The notes under the pieces: generated by a model
What the model was told of the DNA's origin: nothing
The model's database searches: none
The model's input: only the letters and a program-made list of their open reading frames with translations
In this document: positions 18,747 through 27,820 of the stretch, piece after piece
Numbering within the stretch: the stretch's first letter is position 1
How the letters are laid out: every line of letters begins with the position of its first letter
From: Candidatus Pelagibacter communis
GTDB taxonomy: Bacteria > Pseudomonadota > Alphaproteobacteria > Pelagibacterales > Pelagibacteraceae
Assembly: GCF_001179845.1 (NCBI RefSeq)
Contig: NZ_CVSB01000011.1
Location: 1-58,618, forward strand
DNA length: 58,618 bases
Reading direction: 5' to 3'
Program-made: the position numbers and the translations under genes

Positions 18747-20249
18747 TTGTTATTACATACAGTTAAAGTATATCCGTCAAAAATTAATCTTCCAAAGAAG
18801 AAACAACTTGCATGGAAAATTGCTGAGATAGCCAGCGATAATGCTAAGTTAGATAAAGATGCTATTGAAATGGTTATCAATAGAATAATTGATAACGCAT
18901 CAGTTGCTATTGCTTCATTAAATAGAAAGCCAGTAATCTCATCTAGAGAGATGGCATTAAGGCATTCTAGAAAAAATGGCGCTACTATATTTGGCGTAAA
19001 CTCAAAACTAAAATTTGATTGTGAATGGGCAGCATGGTCAAACGGAACAGCTGTTAGAGAATTAGATTTTCATGATACTTTTTTAGCTGCTGATTATAGT
19101 CATCCAGGTGACAACATTCCTCCACTAATAAGTGTTGCGCAACAAAATAAAAAAAGTGGATTAGATTTATTAAGGGGAATAATTACTGCATATGAAGTTC
19201 AGGTAAATTTAGTTAAAGGTATTTGTTTGCACAAACATAAAGTTGATCACATTGCTCATTTAGGGCCTAGTGTAGCTGCTGGATTAGGAACAATGTTAAA
19301 ATTAAATACTGAAACTATTTATCAAGCTGTACAACAAGCATTACACACAACAATATCTACTAGACAATCTAGAAAAGGAGAAATTTCAAGTTGGAAAGCT
19401 TATGCTCCAGCACACGCAGGCAAGCTTGCTATCGAAGCTGTAGATAGAACTATGCGTGGTGAAGGAGCTCCTAGTCCAATTTATGAAGGGGAAGACAGTG
19501 TAATTGCAAGAATACTAGATGGTAAAAAAGCTAAATACAGAGTCCCATTACCAAAAAAAGGTGAGAGTAAAAAAGCTATTTTAGAGACATATACAAAAGA
19601 ATATTCTGCAGAATATCAATCACAAGCATTAATAGATTTAGCTAAAAAACTAAAAACAAAAATCCCTAATTTAAATCTAATTAAAAAAATAGATATATTT
19701 ACAAGTCATCACACTCATTATGTAATCGGAACAGGTGCTAATGACCCTCAAAAAATGGATCCAAATGCTAGCAGAGAAACATTGGATCATTCTATAATGT
19801 ATATATTTGCTGTAGCATTAGAAGATGGAGATTGGCATCATGTCAAATCATATACAAAAGCTAGAGCTAATAGAAAAAGTACCATTAAGATTTGGAGATC
19901 AATCAAAACATATGAAGATAAAAAATGGACAAAGAAATATCATGACCCTAATCCAAAAAATAAATCTTTTGGAGCTAAAGTGGTTGTGACACTTAATAAT
20001 GGAAAAAAAGTAACGGAAAAACTAGATAGAGCAGACGCGCATCCATATGGTGCTAGACCATTTAAGAGAGAAAATTATATAAATAAATTTTTAACTTTAA
20101 CTAATGGCATTTTAGACAAAAAAGAGAGTGATCATTTTTTAAAAACAGTACAAAACTTAAAAAATTTAAAACCTGGTCAACTTCATAAATTGAATATTGA
20201 AGTTAAAAAAAACAAATTAAAACGAAATAATAAAAAAGGAATTTTTTAA
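18747..20249 (+). CDS. prpD: 2-methylcitrate dehydratase (MmgE/PrpD family)
   Basis: 500 residues. PrpD dehydrates 2-methylcitrate in propionate breakdown. Family features include [14 protein letters not shown] and [16 protein letters not shown] segments and [11 protein letters not shown]. The start is TTG at 18747, chosen because AGGAG lies five to six bases upstream and no ATG gives a better N-terminus. The next gene, prpB, overlaps its TAA by one base, and prpC follows the same way, so the three form one operon. No prpE or prpR is in view. Confidence 0.92.
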   Translation: MLLHTVKVYPSKINLPKKKQLAWKIAEIASDNAKLDKDAIEMVINRIIDNASVAIASLNRKPVISSREMALRHSRKNGATIFGVNSKLKFDCEWAAWSNGTAVRELDFHDTFLAADYSHPGDNIPPLISVAQQNKKSGLDLLRGIITAYEVQVNLVKGICLHKHKVDHIAHLGPSVAAGLGTMLKLNTETIYQAVQQALHTTISTRQSRKGEISSWKAYAPAHAGKLAIEAVDRTMRGEGAPSPIYEGEDSVIARILDGKKAKYRVPLPKKGESKKAILETYTKEYSAEYQSQALIDLAKKLKTKIPNLNLIKKIDIFTSHHTHYVIGTGANDPQKMDPNASRETLDHSIMYIFAVALEDGDWHHVKSYTKARANRKSTIKIWRSIKTYEDKKWTKKYHDPNPKNKSFGAKVVVTLNNGKKVTEKLDRADAHPYGARPFKRENYINKFLTLTNGILDKKESDHFLKTVQNLKNLKPGQLHKLNIEVKKNKLKRNNKKGIF

Positions 20250-21145
20250 TGCATTTTGTAGAAAAAGAACCATGTCAAAAGAGATTAGATTTTGACCAGA
20301 AATTAAAATCAAATAAAATATTACGAGTTCCAGGTGCATATAATCCATTGACAGCAAAATTAATTGAGGAAATTGGTTATGATGCAGTTTATGTATCTGG
20401 TGGAGTAATGGCTAATGATCTTGGTTTTCCAGATATTGGCTTAACTACACTTCAAGATGTTAGCACAAGATCATATCTGATTTCGAGAGTAACTAATCTT
20501 CCAACAATAGTTGATATAGATACGGGATTTAAATCATGCAAAGAGACCATAGAAACATTTGAAGAATTTGGAATTACAGGAGTTCATTTAGAAGATCAAA
20601 TTGAAAGAAAAAGATGTGGGCATCTTGATAATAAAGAACTTATTTCAACTGATGCTATGGTTAAAAAAATTAAAGAATGTGTTGCCGCAAAAAAAGATCA
20701 AAATTTTAAAATTATCTCACGTTCAGACGCTAAAAGTGTAGAGGGTATCGATAAAATGATTGAAAGATGCAAAGCCTATATTGATGCTGGTGCTGAAATA
20801 ATATTTCCAGAAGCTCTTAAAGATGAAAAAGATTTTGAAAAAGTTCGTAAAAATTTATCAGGTTATCTATTAGCAAACATGACTGAATTTGGTAAGTCGA
20901 AATTATTTAATTACAAAGAATTAGAAAATTTTGGATACAATATTGTTATTTATCCAGTAACTTCACAAAGATTAGCCATGAAAAATGTCGAAGATGGATT
21001 GAGAGACATTTATGTAAATGGACATCAAAATAATATTATTGATAAAATGCAAACTAGAAAAAGACTTTACGAATTAGTAGATTATGAAAAATACAATTCA
21101 CTGGATGAAAAAATTTATAATTTTAGTACGGAAGGACATGAATAA
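20249..21145 (+). CDS. prpB: Methylisocitrate lyase
   Basis: 298 residues of the isocitrate lyase/PEP mutase superfamily. The catalytic loop KRCGH has Cys123; VDIDTGF and HLEDQ supply metal contacts. It cleaves 2-methylisocitrate to pyruvate and succinate. Placed between prpD and prpC with one-base TAATG overlaps, which supports this function rather than another superfamily lyase. Confidence 0.94.
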   Translation: MHFVEKEPCQKRLDFDQKLKSNKILRVPGAYNPLTAKLIEEIGYDAVYVSGGVMANDLGFPDIGLTTLQDVSTRSYLISRVTNLPTIVDIDTGFKSCKETIETFEEFGITGVHLEDQIERKRCGHLDNKELISTDAMVKKIKECVAAKKDQNFKIISRSDAKSVEGIDKMIERCKAYIDAGAEIIFPEALKDEKDFEKVRKNLSGYLLANMTEFGKSKLFNYKELENFGYNIVIYPVTSQRLAMKNVEDGLRDIYVNGHQNNIIDKMQTRKRLYELVDYEKYNSLDEKIYNFSTEGHE

Positions 21146-22269
21146 TGAGTGATGATATTAAAAAAGGCTTACTAGGTATTGTTGTAGATGAAACAGAAGT
21201 TTCAAAAGTAATGCCAGAAATAAATTCTCTTACTTATAGAGGATATGCGGCTCAAGATTTATGTGAATACTGTAGATTTGAAGAAGTTGCATATCTAATT
21301 CTCAATAAGGATCTACCCAATACTATCCAACTTAGACAATTTGAAAAAGAAGAGAGAAACAACAGAGAGCTAACAAAAAATTTATATGAAATAATCAAAC
21401 ACATGCCAAAAAAATCACATCCAATGGATGTTGCAAGAACGGCTGTGAGTGTAATGGGTTTAGAGGATAAAGAAACTACAGACTCTTCACCAGAGGCGAA
21501 TATGAGAAAAGCTTTAAGAATTTTTGCAAAAACTCCAACTGCCTTAGCTGCTTTTTATAGAATAAGAAAAGGTAAAAAAATAATTAAACCTAAAAAAACA
21601 TTAACTTTTGCTGAAAACTTTTTTTATATGTGTTTTGGTAAAGTTCCGCAAAAAGAAATAGTTAAAGCTTTTGATGTGTCTTTAATTTTGTATGCTGAAC
21701 ACAGTTTTAATGTTTCAACATTTACTGCAAGAACAATTACTAGTAGCTTATCTGACATTCATGGGGCAATTACTGGCGCCATTGCTAGCTTAAAAGGTCC
21801 CTTACATGGTGGAGCCAATGAAGAAGTAATGCATATGATGAATAAAATTAAAAAACCAGAAAATGCACTCAAATGGATAAACAACGCTCTGAAAAATAAA
21901 GAAGTTGTTATGGGATTTGGTCACAGAGTTTATAAATCAGGAGATTCTAGGGTGCCAACAATGAGAGAATATTTTGGTAAGGTTGCAAAAATTAAAAAAG
22001 ACAAAAAATTTGAAAAAATTTATGACATTGTAGAAAAAGTAATGATTAAAGAAAAAAATATTCATCCCAATGTTGACTATCCAACAGGACCTACTTACCA
22101 TCTAATGGGTTTTGATACTGATTTCTTTACACCTATATTTGTAATATCGAGAATTACAGGATGGTCAGCACACATAATGGAACAACATGCAGCAAACAAA
22201 CTGATACGACCTTTGGCGAAATACAAAGGAAGCAAGCATCGTAAAGTTATGGAATTAAATTATAGATAA
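21145..22269 (+). CDS. prpC: 2-methylcitrate synthase (citrate synthase family)
   Basis: 374 residues, the short citrate synthase type. Active-site regions AEHSFNVSTFTAR (His), GFGHRVY (His) and VDYPTGPTYH (Asp) are present. It joins propionyl-CoA and oxaloacetate. Assignment as PrpC rather than GltA rests on length and on the prpD-prpB-prpC context. In SAR11 propionyl-CoA may come from amino acid or DMSP breakdown, which is an inference. It ends directly against the convergent FkbM-type gene. Confidence 0.93.
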   Translation: MSDDIKKGLLGIVVDETEVSKVMPEINSLTYRGYAAQDLCEYCRFEEVAYLILNKDLPNTIQLRQFEKEERNNRELTKNLYEIIKHMPKKSHPMDVARTAVSVMGLEDKETTDSSPEANMRKALRIFAKTPTALAAFYRIRKGKKIIKPKKTLTFAENFFYMCFGKVPQKEIVKAFDVSLILYAEHSFNVSTFTARTITSSLSDIHGAITGAIASLKGPLHGGANEEVMHMMNKIKKPENALKWINNALKNKEVVMGFGHRVYKSGDSRVPTMREYFGKVAKIKKDKKFEKIYDIVEKVMIKEKNIHPNVDYPTGPTYHLMGFDTDFFTPIFVISRITGWSAHIMEQHAANKLIRPLAKYKGSKHRKVMELNYR

Positions 22270-22884
22270 TCATTTATTGGCAATGATATTTTCATTATCA
22301 ATTTGATTAAGATTATATCCTTCAGATTTAAGTTTTTGCTTTATTTCTTCTAATTTTGGCCCCTCTTTAAAAGTACCATCAAAGTGTTTTGACTCAAATT
22401 GAATTGATTTAATTTCTATGGCCTTGAAATCAATTGATTTTAAAATTTCATACTCAGCTCCCTCTACATCAATTTGAAGCCTATCTATTGATTTAATTAA
22501 ATATTTTTTAATCAAACTATCAAATGTAATAAATTCAATATCAATTTCTACAATATCATGATCTTCAATTTTAAATCTTTTGGTTTTATGCTCTAAAATA
22601 TGATTTTTATTAAAAGAACCTATGCCACTAGCCCAATGTTTTCCAAGTTTAGGAATTGAATTTTCATTTACATAATAAAATTTTCTTATTTTATTTTCAG
22701 AAAAAACAGCATTTGTGCATATATGGATATTTTTATTATTTTTAAAATCTTCTTTAAGTCTATTGTAATTGTATGGAACTGGTTCAACCAGCAAAATTTT
22801 TTCATTATTTACGGAATTTATTTGGTCTTTAAGCCAAACACCAAAATGTGCACCTATAACAACTAATCCAAAATTATGCATCAT
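22270..22884 (-). CDS. FkbM family methyltransferase
   Basis: 204 residues with a SAM-dependent Rossmann fold. LLVEPVPYNYNRL resembles motif II and LQIDVEGAEYEIL is the characteristic FkbM segment. The usual glycine motif is shortened to VVIGAHFG at the very N-terminus, so the protein may start slightly short compared with relatives. FkbM enzymes O-methylate diverse metabolites or sugars; the substrate is unknown. It abuts prpC tail to tail with no spacer. Confidence 0.78.
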   Translation of the reverse strand: MMHNFGLVVIGAHFGVWLKDQINSVNNEKILLVEPVPYNYNRLKEDFKNNKNIHICTNAVFSENKIRKFYYVNENSIPKLGKHWASGIGSFNKNHILEHKTKRFKIEDHDIVEIDIEFITFDSLIKKYLIKSIDRLQIDVEGAEYEILKSIDFKAIEIKSIQFESKHFDGTFKEGPKLEEIKQKLKSEGYNLNQIDNENIIANK

Positions 22885-22948
22885 AAAATAATCTTTAATA
22901 TCGGGATTATATTATGATTTTTTTGAAAAAACAGAAGTTAAAGAGGTT

Positions 22949-23962
22949 TTAACTAAAAGCTTCTGCCCACGTTCCTTGCGTTGACGCTTTTGAATATTCT
23001 GTTGCACGACCTTCAAAGAAGTTCATGTGCTCAACAGCATTAAGCATTGTATCAAGCCAAGTTAAAGGATTTTTTTCAATATCATAAATGCCCTCTAAAC
23101 CTAACTGACTTAATCTTCTGTTTGCAATGAAACGAATATATTTTTTAACATCCTCAGCCGTTAATCCTTCCATTGGACCCATTTGAAACGCTAAATCTAT
23201 AAATGCATCCTCATGTTCGACTATCGTTCTGCAAGCTTCATAAATTTCTTTTTTTAATTGTGGAGTCCATGTTTCAGGATTTTCTTTGATGAAATCTTTA
23301 AACAATCTGATCATTGAGTTGCAATGCAATGTTTCATCTCTTACAGACCAAGTAACGATCTGCCCCATTCCCTTCATTTTGTTGTGTCTTGGGAAATTTA
23401 ATAAAATTGCAAAACTTGCAAACAACTGTAGACCTTCTGTAAACGCACTAAACACAGCTATTGTTTTTGCAATGTCATGATTAGATTTAACATCAAAGCC
23501 TTGCATATAATCATACTTATCTTTCATTTCTTTATATTTCATGAAAGCTGAATATTCAGACTCTGGCATTCCAATTGTATCTAATAAATGTGAGTAAGCT
23601 GCAATGTGTACTGTTTCCATAGAAGCAAAAGATGACATCATCATTAAAACTTCTGTTGGTTTAAAAACATTCATGTAATGTCTAATGTAACAATTACTTA
23701 CTTCAACATCAGCCTGAGTGAAAAATCTAAAAATCTGAGTTAATAAATTTTTTTCAGATGGGCTAAGATTTTTTTGCCAGTCTCTTACATCATCACCTAA
23801 TGGGACTTCTTCAGGTAACCAGTGAATTCTTTGTTGTGTTAACCAAGCATCATAGCACCAAGGATATCTAAATGGTTTATAAACTGGGTTGGCTACTAAC
23901 AAACCATTGTTATTTTTTTTTGGTTGAACTGCTTCTTTATTTATATTTTCCGCTACTGACAT
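22949..23962 (-). CDS. nrdB: Class I ribonucleotide reductase, beta (radical) subunit
   Basis: 337 residues from the ATG at 23962. GAGGAG lies 8 bases before this ATG, whereas the GTG at 23971 would be too close to it. Diiron ligands are visible: probably Asp85, then Glu116 and His119 (METVH), Glu177 (FTEGLQ), Glu211 and His214 (RDETLH). Tyr123 has the spacing of the radical tyrosine. The C-terminal EAFS tail fits the docking peptide for NrdA. It overlaps nrdA by 10 bases. Confidence 0.95.
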   Translation of the reverse strand: MSVAENINKEAVQPKKNNNGLLVANPVYKPFRYPWCYDAWLTQQRIHWLPEEVPLGDDVRDWQKNLSPSEKNLLTQIFRFFTQADVEVSNCYIRHYMNVFKPTEVLMMMSSFASMETVHIAAYSHLLDTIGMPESEYSAFMKYKEMKDKYDYMQGFDVKSNHDIAKTIAVFSAFTEGLQLFASFAILLNFPRHNKMKGMGQIVTWSVRDETLHCNSMIRLFKDFIKENPETWTPQLKKEIYEACRTIVEHEDAFIDLAFQMGPMEGLTAEDVKKYIRFIANRRLSQLGLEGIYDIEKNPLTWLDTMLNAVEHMNFFEGRATEYSKASTQGTWAEAFS

Positions 23963-25890
23963 GATAAACACTCCTCGTACTCTTGTTCTTGACTTTCGTT
24001 TGATTTATTTTTGTAAACATTTGCCAAGATATCAGTTGATTTTGAATCATTAACATTCTCAGCCCTTTGAATTGATTTTGATCTACAGTAATAAAGGCTC
24101 TTTAAGCCTTTTTTCCAGGCATCAAAATGAATTTTGTGTAATTCTTTCTTATGAACATCTGCTGGTAAAAATAGATTTACTGACTGTGCCTGTGAAATAA
24201 ATGGTGTTCTGTCACCACTTAATTCAATTATCCAATTTTGGTTCAGCTCAAATGCAGTTTTGAATACATCTTTTTCTAAATCAGTAAGGAAATCTAGATG
24301 ATTAACAGATCCTTGATTTGTAGTAATACTAGACCATGTTTCTTCATCATTTTTTCCATGTGATTGAAGGATTTCTTCTAAGTATCTATTTCTAACATTA
24401 AATGATCCAGAAAGAGTTTTGTGTGTGTAACTGTTTGCAGCAACTGGCTCTACTCCAGGAGATGCACCTCCACAAATAATAGAAATTGAAGCAGTTGGAG
24501 CTATCGCTGTCTTGTTAGAAAATCTTTCTTTGTAACCATACTCTGCTGCATCTGGACATGCCCCTCTCTCTTCAGCCAAATCTTTAGAAGCTTGATTAAC
24601 TTTTTCATGAATATTTTTAAATATTTTTTTATTCCATGACTTTGCCATTACTGACTCAAGTGGAATTCTATTTTTTTGTAAAAAAGAATGAAAGCCCATT
24701 ACACCTAATCCAACACTTCTTTCTCTTTCAGCAGAATATTTTGCATCTTTAAATTGATCTGGTGCTTTATTAATGAAATCAGATAAAACGTTATCTAAAA
24801 ATCTCATCACATCGCCAATCATGTCTGGATCATCTTTCCACTCATCATATTTTTCTAAGTTTAACGAAGACAAACAACATACTGCTGTTCTATCTCTTCC
24901 ATCTTTATCAATTCCTGTTGGTAAAGTTATTTCGCTACATAAATTAGAAGTTTTAACTGTTAGGTTTGCTAACTTATGATGTTGAGGAATTTGTCTGTTA
25001 ACCGTATCAATGTAAATTATATATGGCTCACCTGTTTCAATTCTTGCAGTTAATAATCTTATCCATAAATTTCTTGCAGAAATAGTTTGTTGAACACTAC
25101 CATCTGCTGGACTCTTTAATGCCCACTGTTCATCGGTTTCTACTGCTCTCATAAACGCATCAGAAACTAAAACACCATGATGTAAATTTAATGCTTTTCT
25201 ATTTGGATCACCACCAGTAGGTCTTCTCATTTCAATAAACTCTTCTATTTCAGGATGATCAATTGGAAGATAACATGCTGCAGAACCTCTTCTTAATGAT
25301 CCTTGGCTGATAGCCATAGTTAAAGAGTCCATAACTTTTATAAAAGGAATTATTCCAGAAGTTTTTCCAACTCTTCCTATTTTTTCACCAATTGATCTTA
25401 AGTTGCCCCAGTAACTTCCAATTCCTCCACCCTTCGCTGCTAACCAAACATTCTCACTCCATAAATCAAGAATGCCTCCTAAGCTATCAGATGCCTCATT
25501 TAAAAAACATGAAATAGGTAATCCTCTTTTTGTACCTCCATTTGATAAAACTGGAGTCGCTGGCATAAACCAAAGATTGCTTATATAATTATAAATTCTT
25601 TGTGCGTGTAAATTATCATCTGCATAAGTGCTTGCTACTCTTGCAAATAAATCTTGGTAAGATTCGTTTAAACCTAAGTATCTGTCTTTTAAAGTTGCTT
25701 TACCGAAGTCTGTAAGATTTGCATCTTTTGAACGATCAATTTTAATTATAATTCCTTTATCATTTTGAAATAATTCTGTTTCATTATTTAATGAGAAAAG
25801 ATCAGGCTTATTTATTTTAGAAACTTCTTTAACCTGAGGGTTATATTCAGAGACAGCTTTTTTGAGTGCTTGAGAAAGAATCTTATTCAT
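23953..25890 (-). CDS. nrdA: Class I ribonucleotide reductase, alpha (catalytic) subunit
   Basis: 645 residues. It reduces ribonucleoside diphosphates using the radical from NrdB. The SNLCSEI segment holds the active-site Asn-Cys-Glu, SCFLN holds the first redox Cys, and the C-terminal CLSC is the mobile thiol pair. The reductase domain begins near residue 75 (GLNESYQDLFARVAS), with no room for a standard N-terminal ATP-cone. E. coli NrdA is 761 residues. A tandem NrdR-box pair sits upstream, so repression by NrdR is likely. Confidence 0.94.
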   Translation of the reverse strand: MNKILSQALKKAVSEYNPQVKEVSKINKPDLFSLNNETELFQNDKGIIIKIDRSKDANLTDFGKATLKDRYLGLNESYQDLFARVASTYADDNLHAQRIYNYISNLWFMPATPVLSNGGTKRGLPISCFLNEASDSLGGILDLWSENVWLAAKGGGIGSYWGNLRSIGEKIGRVGKTSGIIPFIKVMDSLTMAISQGSLRRGSAACYLPIDHPEIEEFIEMRRPTGGDPNRKALNLHHGVLVSDAFMRAVETDEQWALKSPADGSVQQTISARNLWIRLLTARIETGEPYIIYIDTVNRQIPQHHKLANLTVKTSNLCSEITLPTGIDKDGRDRTAVCCLSSLNLEKYDEWKDDPDMIGDVMRFLDNVLSDFINKAPDQFKDAKYSAERERSVGLGVMGFHSFLQKNRIPLESVMAKSWNKKIFKNIHEKVNQASKDLAEERGACPDAAEYGYKERFSNKTAIAPTASISIICGGASPGVEPVAANSYTHKTLSGSFNVRNRYLEEILQSHGKNDEETWSSITTNQGSVNHLDFLTDLEKDVFKTAFELNQNWIIELSGDRTPFISQAQSVNLFLPADVHKKELHKIHFDAWKKGLKSLYYCRSKSIQRAENVNDSKSTDILANVYKNKSNESQEQEYEECLSCQ

Positions 25891-25924
25891 AAAAGTTTAA
25901 TATATTTTGTTATTAGTACGAAAA

Positions 25925-25940
25925 CAACTATATGTTGTAG
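25925..25940 (-). promoter_or_regulatory. NrdR box 1 upstream of nrdA
   Basis: The 16-base site matches the core C-T-ATAT-n-T-T-G of the NrdR consensus acaCwATATaTwGtgt, inside the inverted repeat ACAAC/GTTGT (25924-25928 and 25934-25938). On the minus strand it covers a possible -10 element TATAGT (25927-25932), 16 bases from TTTACA (25949-25954), which fits repression of nrdAB. Confidence 0.68.
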
Positions 25941-25955
25941 GCGTTTGTTGTAAAT

Positions 25956-25971
25956 ATACTATATAATCATT
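25956..25971 (-). promoter_or_regulatory. NrdR box 2 upstream of nrdA
   Basis: A second, weaker match (core C-T-ATAT-A) lies with its ATAT centre exactly 31 bases from that of box 1. Paired boxes spaced by about three helical turns are the known arrangement for NrdR operators. The pair is 35-80 bases upstream of the nrdA start and about 100 bases upstream of the divergent phosphomannomutase gene. Confidence 0.6.
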
Positions 25972-26071
25972 TAAACAACAGAACATTTATAGAACGCGAC
26001 AATATGATAATCAATAAAAAAATAAAAAATTTTTCAAGAAATTAACATAATAAACAGTAAGTAAATAAATA

Positions 26072-27526
26072 ATGAGTCAAAATATAAAAATAGATCCCTA
26101 TGGTTTTAGAGAATATGACGCCCGATGGTTGTATGAGAAAGATATAAATCAATCCGGAATAGAGAATCTTGGAAAAGGGCTTGGAACACAGATAAAAATA
26201 CATACTAAAAAAGAAAATCCTAATGTCATAGTAGGTCATGATTATCGTTCTTATAGCGAGGAAATAAAAACAGCTCTCAAAAAAGGATTATTGTCTACAG
26301 GATGCAATATAGAAGATGTTGGTTTGTCGTTATCTCCAATGGTTTATTTTGCACAATTTAATTTAGATGCAGATGCAGTTGCTATGGTCACAGCAAGTCA
26401 TAATGAAAATGGCTGGACTGGTGTGAAAATGGGAATTGCAAAAGGACTAACTCATGCACCTGAAGAAATGAAGGAATTGAAGGAAATTACCTTAAATGAA
26501 AAATTTACACAAGGTGAAGGTAATGAGAAACAAATAAAAGATTTTGATAAAATTTATAAAAAAGATCTAATTAGTAAAAATAAAATTAAGAAAAAAATAA
26601 AAGCTGTGGTAGCTTGTGGAAATGGAACAGCAGGTGTTTTTGCCCCAGATATTCTAAGAGGTATTGGATGTGAGGTAATAGAATTAGATTGTAATCTAGA
26701 TTGGAATTTTCCTAAATACAATCCAAATCCAGAAGATCTAGAAATGCTTCATGAAATAGCAAAAGTAGTTAAAAAAAACAATGCTGATATAGGTTTTGGA
26801 TTTGATGGTGATGGAGATAGGGTTGGTGTTATTGATGACAAAGGTAATGAAATATTTTCCGATAAAATAGGTCTTCTGATAGCTAGAAATCTATCAAATA
26901 AACATAAAAATTCTAAATTTGTTGTAGATGTAAAATCAACAGGTTTATATTCAAAAGATGCAATATTAATTAAAAACAATTGTGAAACAATTTATTGGAA
27001 AACAGGTCATTCTCACATTAAAAGGAAAGTAAACACTGAAAAAGCATTAGCAGGATTTGAAAAAAGTGGTCATTTTTTTTTCAATCAGCCATTAGGTTTT
27101 GGGTATGATGATGGTATCAATTCAGCAATTCAAGTGTGTCACTTATTAGATAATCAAAATAAAAAAATGAGTGAAATTATTAATGAATTACCAATTACAT
27201 TTCAAACACCAACAATGGCGCCTTTTTGCAAAGATGAAGAGAAATATATTGTTGTCGAAGAGCTAGTTAAGCAAATTAAAAATTTAAAAGAAAACAAAAC
27301 TAAAATAGATGGTCAAGTTATTAATGATATTTTAACAGTTAATGGAGTTAGGTTTTCATTCGAGGATGGTTCTTGGGGGCTTATAAGAGCATCATCAAAT
27401 AAGCCATCACTAGTAATTGTAACTGAAAGCCCCACTTCTAATGAAAGAAAGAAAAAAATTTTTGATTTCATTGATGAGTTACTAAGAGAGACTGGAAAAA
27501 TCGGTGAGTATGATCAAAAAATTTAA
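26072..27526 (+). CDS. Phosphomannomutase/phosphoglucomutase (AlgC/ManB type)
   Basis: 484 residues of the alpha-D-phosphohexomutase superfamily. The phosphoserine loop is TASHNENGWTG, the metal loop is DGDGDRVGV and the C-terminal phosphate-binding domain follows. It interconverts hexose-6- and hexose-1-phosphates, feeding nucleotide-sugar synthesis such as the dTDP-rhamnose genes near 51.7-54.8 kb. GlmM-type activity cannot be excluded, but the sequence start DPYGFREYDARW is of the AlgC type. Its 3' end overlaps the next small gene by 17 bases. Confidence 0.87.
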   Translation: MSQNIKIDPYGFREYDARWLYEKDINQSGIENLGKGLGTQIKIHTKKENPNVIVGHDYRSYSEEIKTALKKGLLSTGCNIEDVGLSLSPMVYFAQFNLDADAVAMVTASHNENGWTGVKMGIAKGLTHAPEEMKELKEITLNEKFTQGEGNEKQIKDFDKIYKKDLISKNKIKKKIKAVVACGNGTAGVFAPDILRGIGCEVIELDCNLDWNFPKYNPNPEDLEMLHEIAKVVKKNNADIGFGFDGDGDRVGVIDDKGNEIFSDKIGLLIARNLSNKHKNSKFVVDVKSTGLYSKDAILIKNNCETIYWKTGHSHIKRKVNTEKALAGFEKSGHFFFNQPLGFGYDDGINSAIQVCHLLDNQNKKMSEIINELPITFQTPTMAPFCKDEEKYIVVEELVKQIKNLKENKTKIDGQVINDILTVNGVRFSFEDGSWGLIRASSNKPSLVIVTESPTSNERKKKIFDFIDELLRETGKIGEYDQKI

Positions 27527-27791
27527 TATTTTATTAATTTTTTTTTTATTTTTAAGCTCAAAAGTTCTAAGTTTTAACCCTGAAATTGAACAACAAATTT
27601 ATATAGGCTGCTATGGGAACTCAAAACAGTATATTGGTCCAGAAAAAGCAAAATCTTATTGTTTGTGTACTTTAAAAAAACTAAATGAGAAATTTACTGA
27701 TGATCAAATCAACGAAATATTCAGACAAAAACCTGAAGATATAATAGAATCCACAAAATTTGCTTCATTATATTGTGAAAAAAATCTTTGA
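27510..27791 (+). CDS. Small secreted protein with four conserved-looking cysteines
   Basis: 93 residues from the ATG at 27510 (a GTG two codons earlier is possible). A hydrophobic N-terminal segment, FNILLIFFLFLSSKVLSF, looks like a signal peptide, leaving a mature part of about 70 residues with Cys in IGCYG, a CLC pair and a Cys near the end. It starts inside the 3' end of the phosphomannomutase gene, suggesting translational coupling. I do not recognise the family; a periplasmic disulphide-bonded protein is a reasonable guess. Confidence 0.68.
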   Translation: MIKKFNILLIFFLFLSSKVLSFNPEIEQQIYIGCYGNSKQYIGPEKAKSYCLCTLKKLNEKFTDDQINEIFRQKPEDIIESTKFASLYCEKNL

Positions 27792-27801
27792 TTTCGCTGG
27801 T

Positions 27802-27820
27802 CTAAAAAATTAATTTTTAG
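27802..27820. terminator. Weak AT-rich hairpin between convergent genes
   Basis: A 7-bp inverted repeat (CTAAAAA at 27802-27808, complement at 27814-27820) with a 5-base loop lies between the ends of the small secreted protein gene and the coiled-coil gene and overlaps the latter's stop codon. It might terminate from either side, but it has almost no GC pairs, so this could be chance. Confidence 0.3.

Noticed and set aside
21145..22269. Housekeeping citrate synthase GltA instead of PrpC
   Set aside because: Length of 374 residues and one-base overlap in a prpD-prpB-prpC operon favour 2-methylcitrate synthase.
23963..23971. GTG start for nrdB
   Set aside because: GAGGAG would lie almost against the GTG, while the ATG at 23962 has it at 8 bases.
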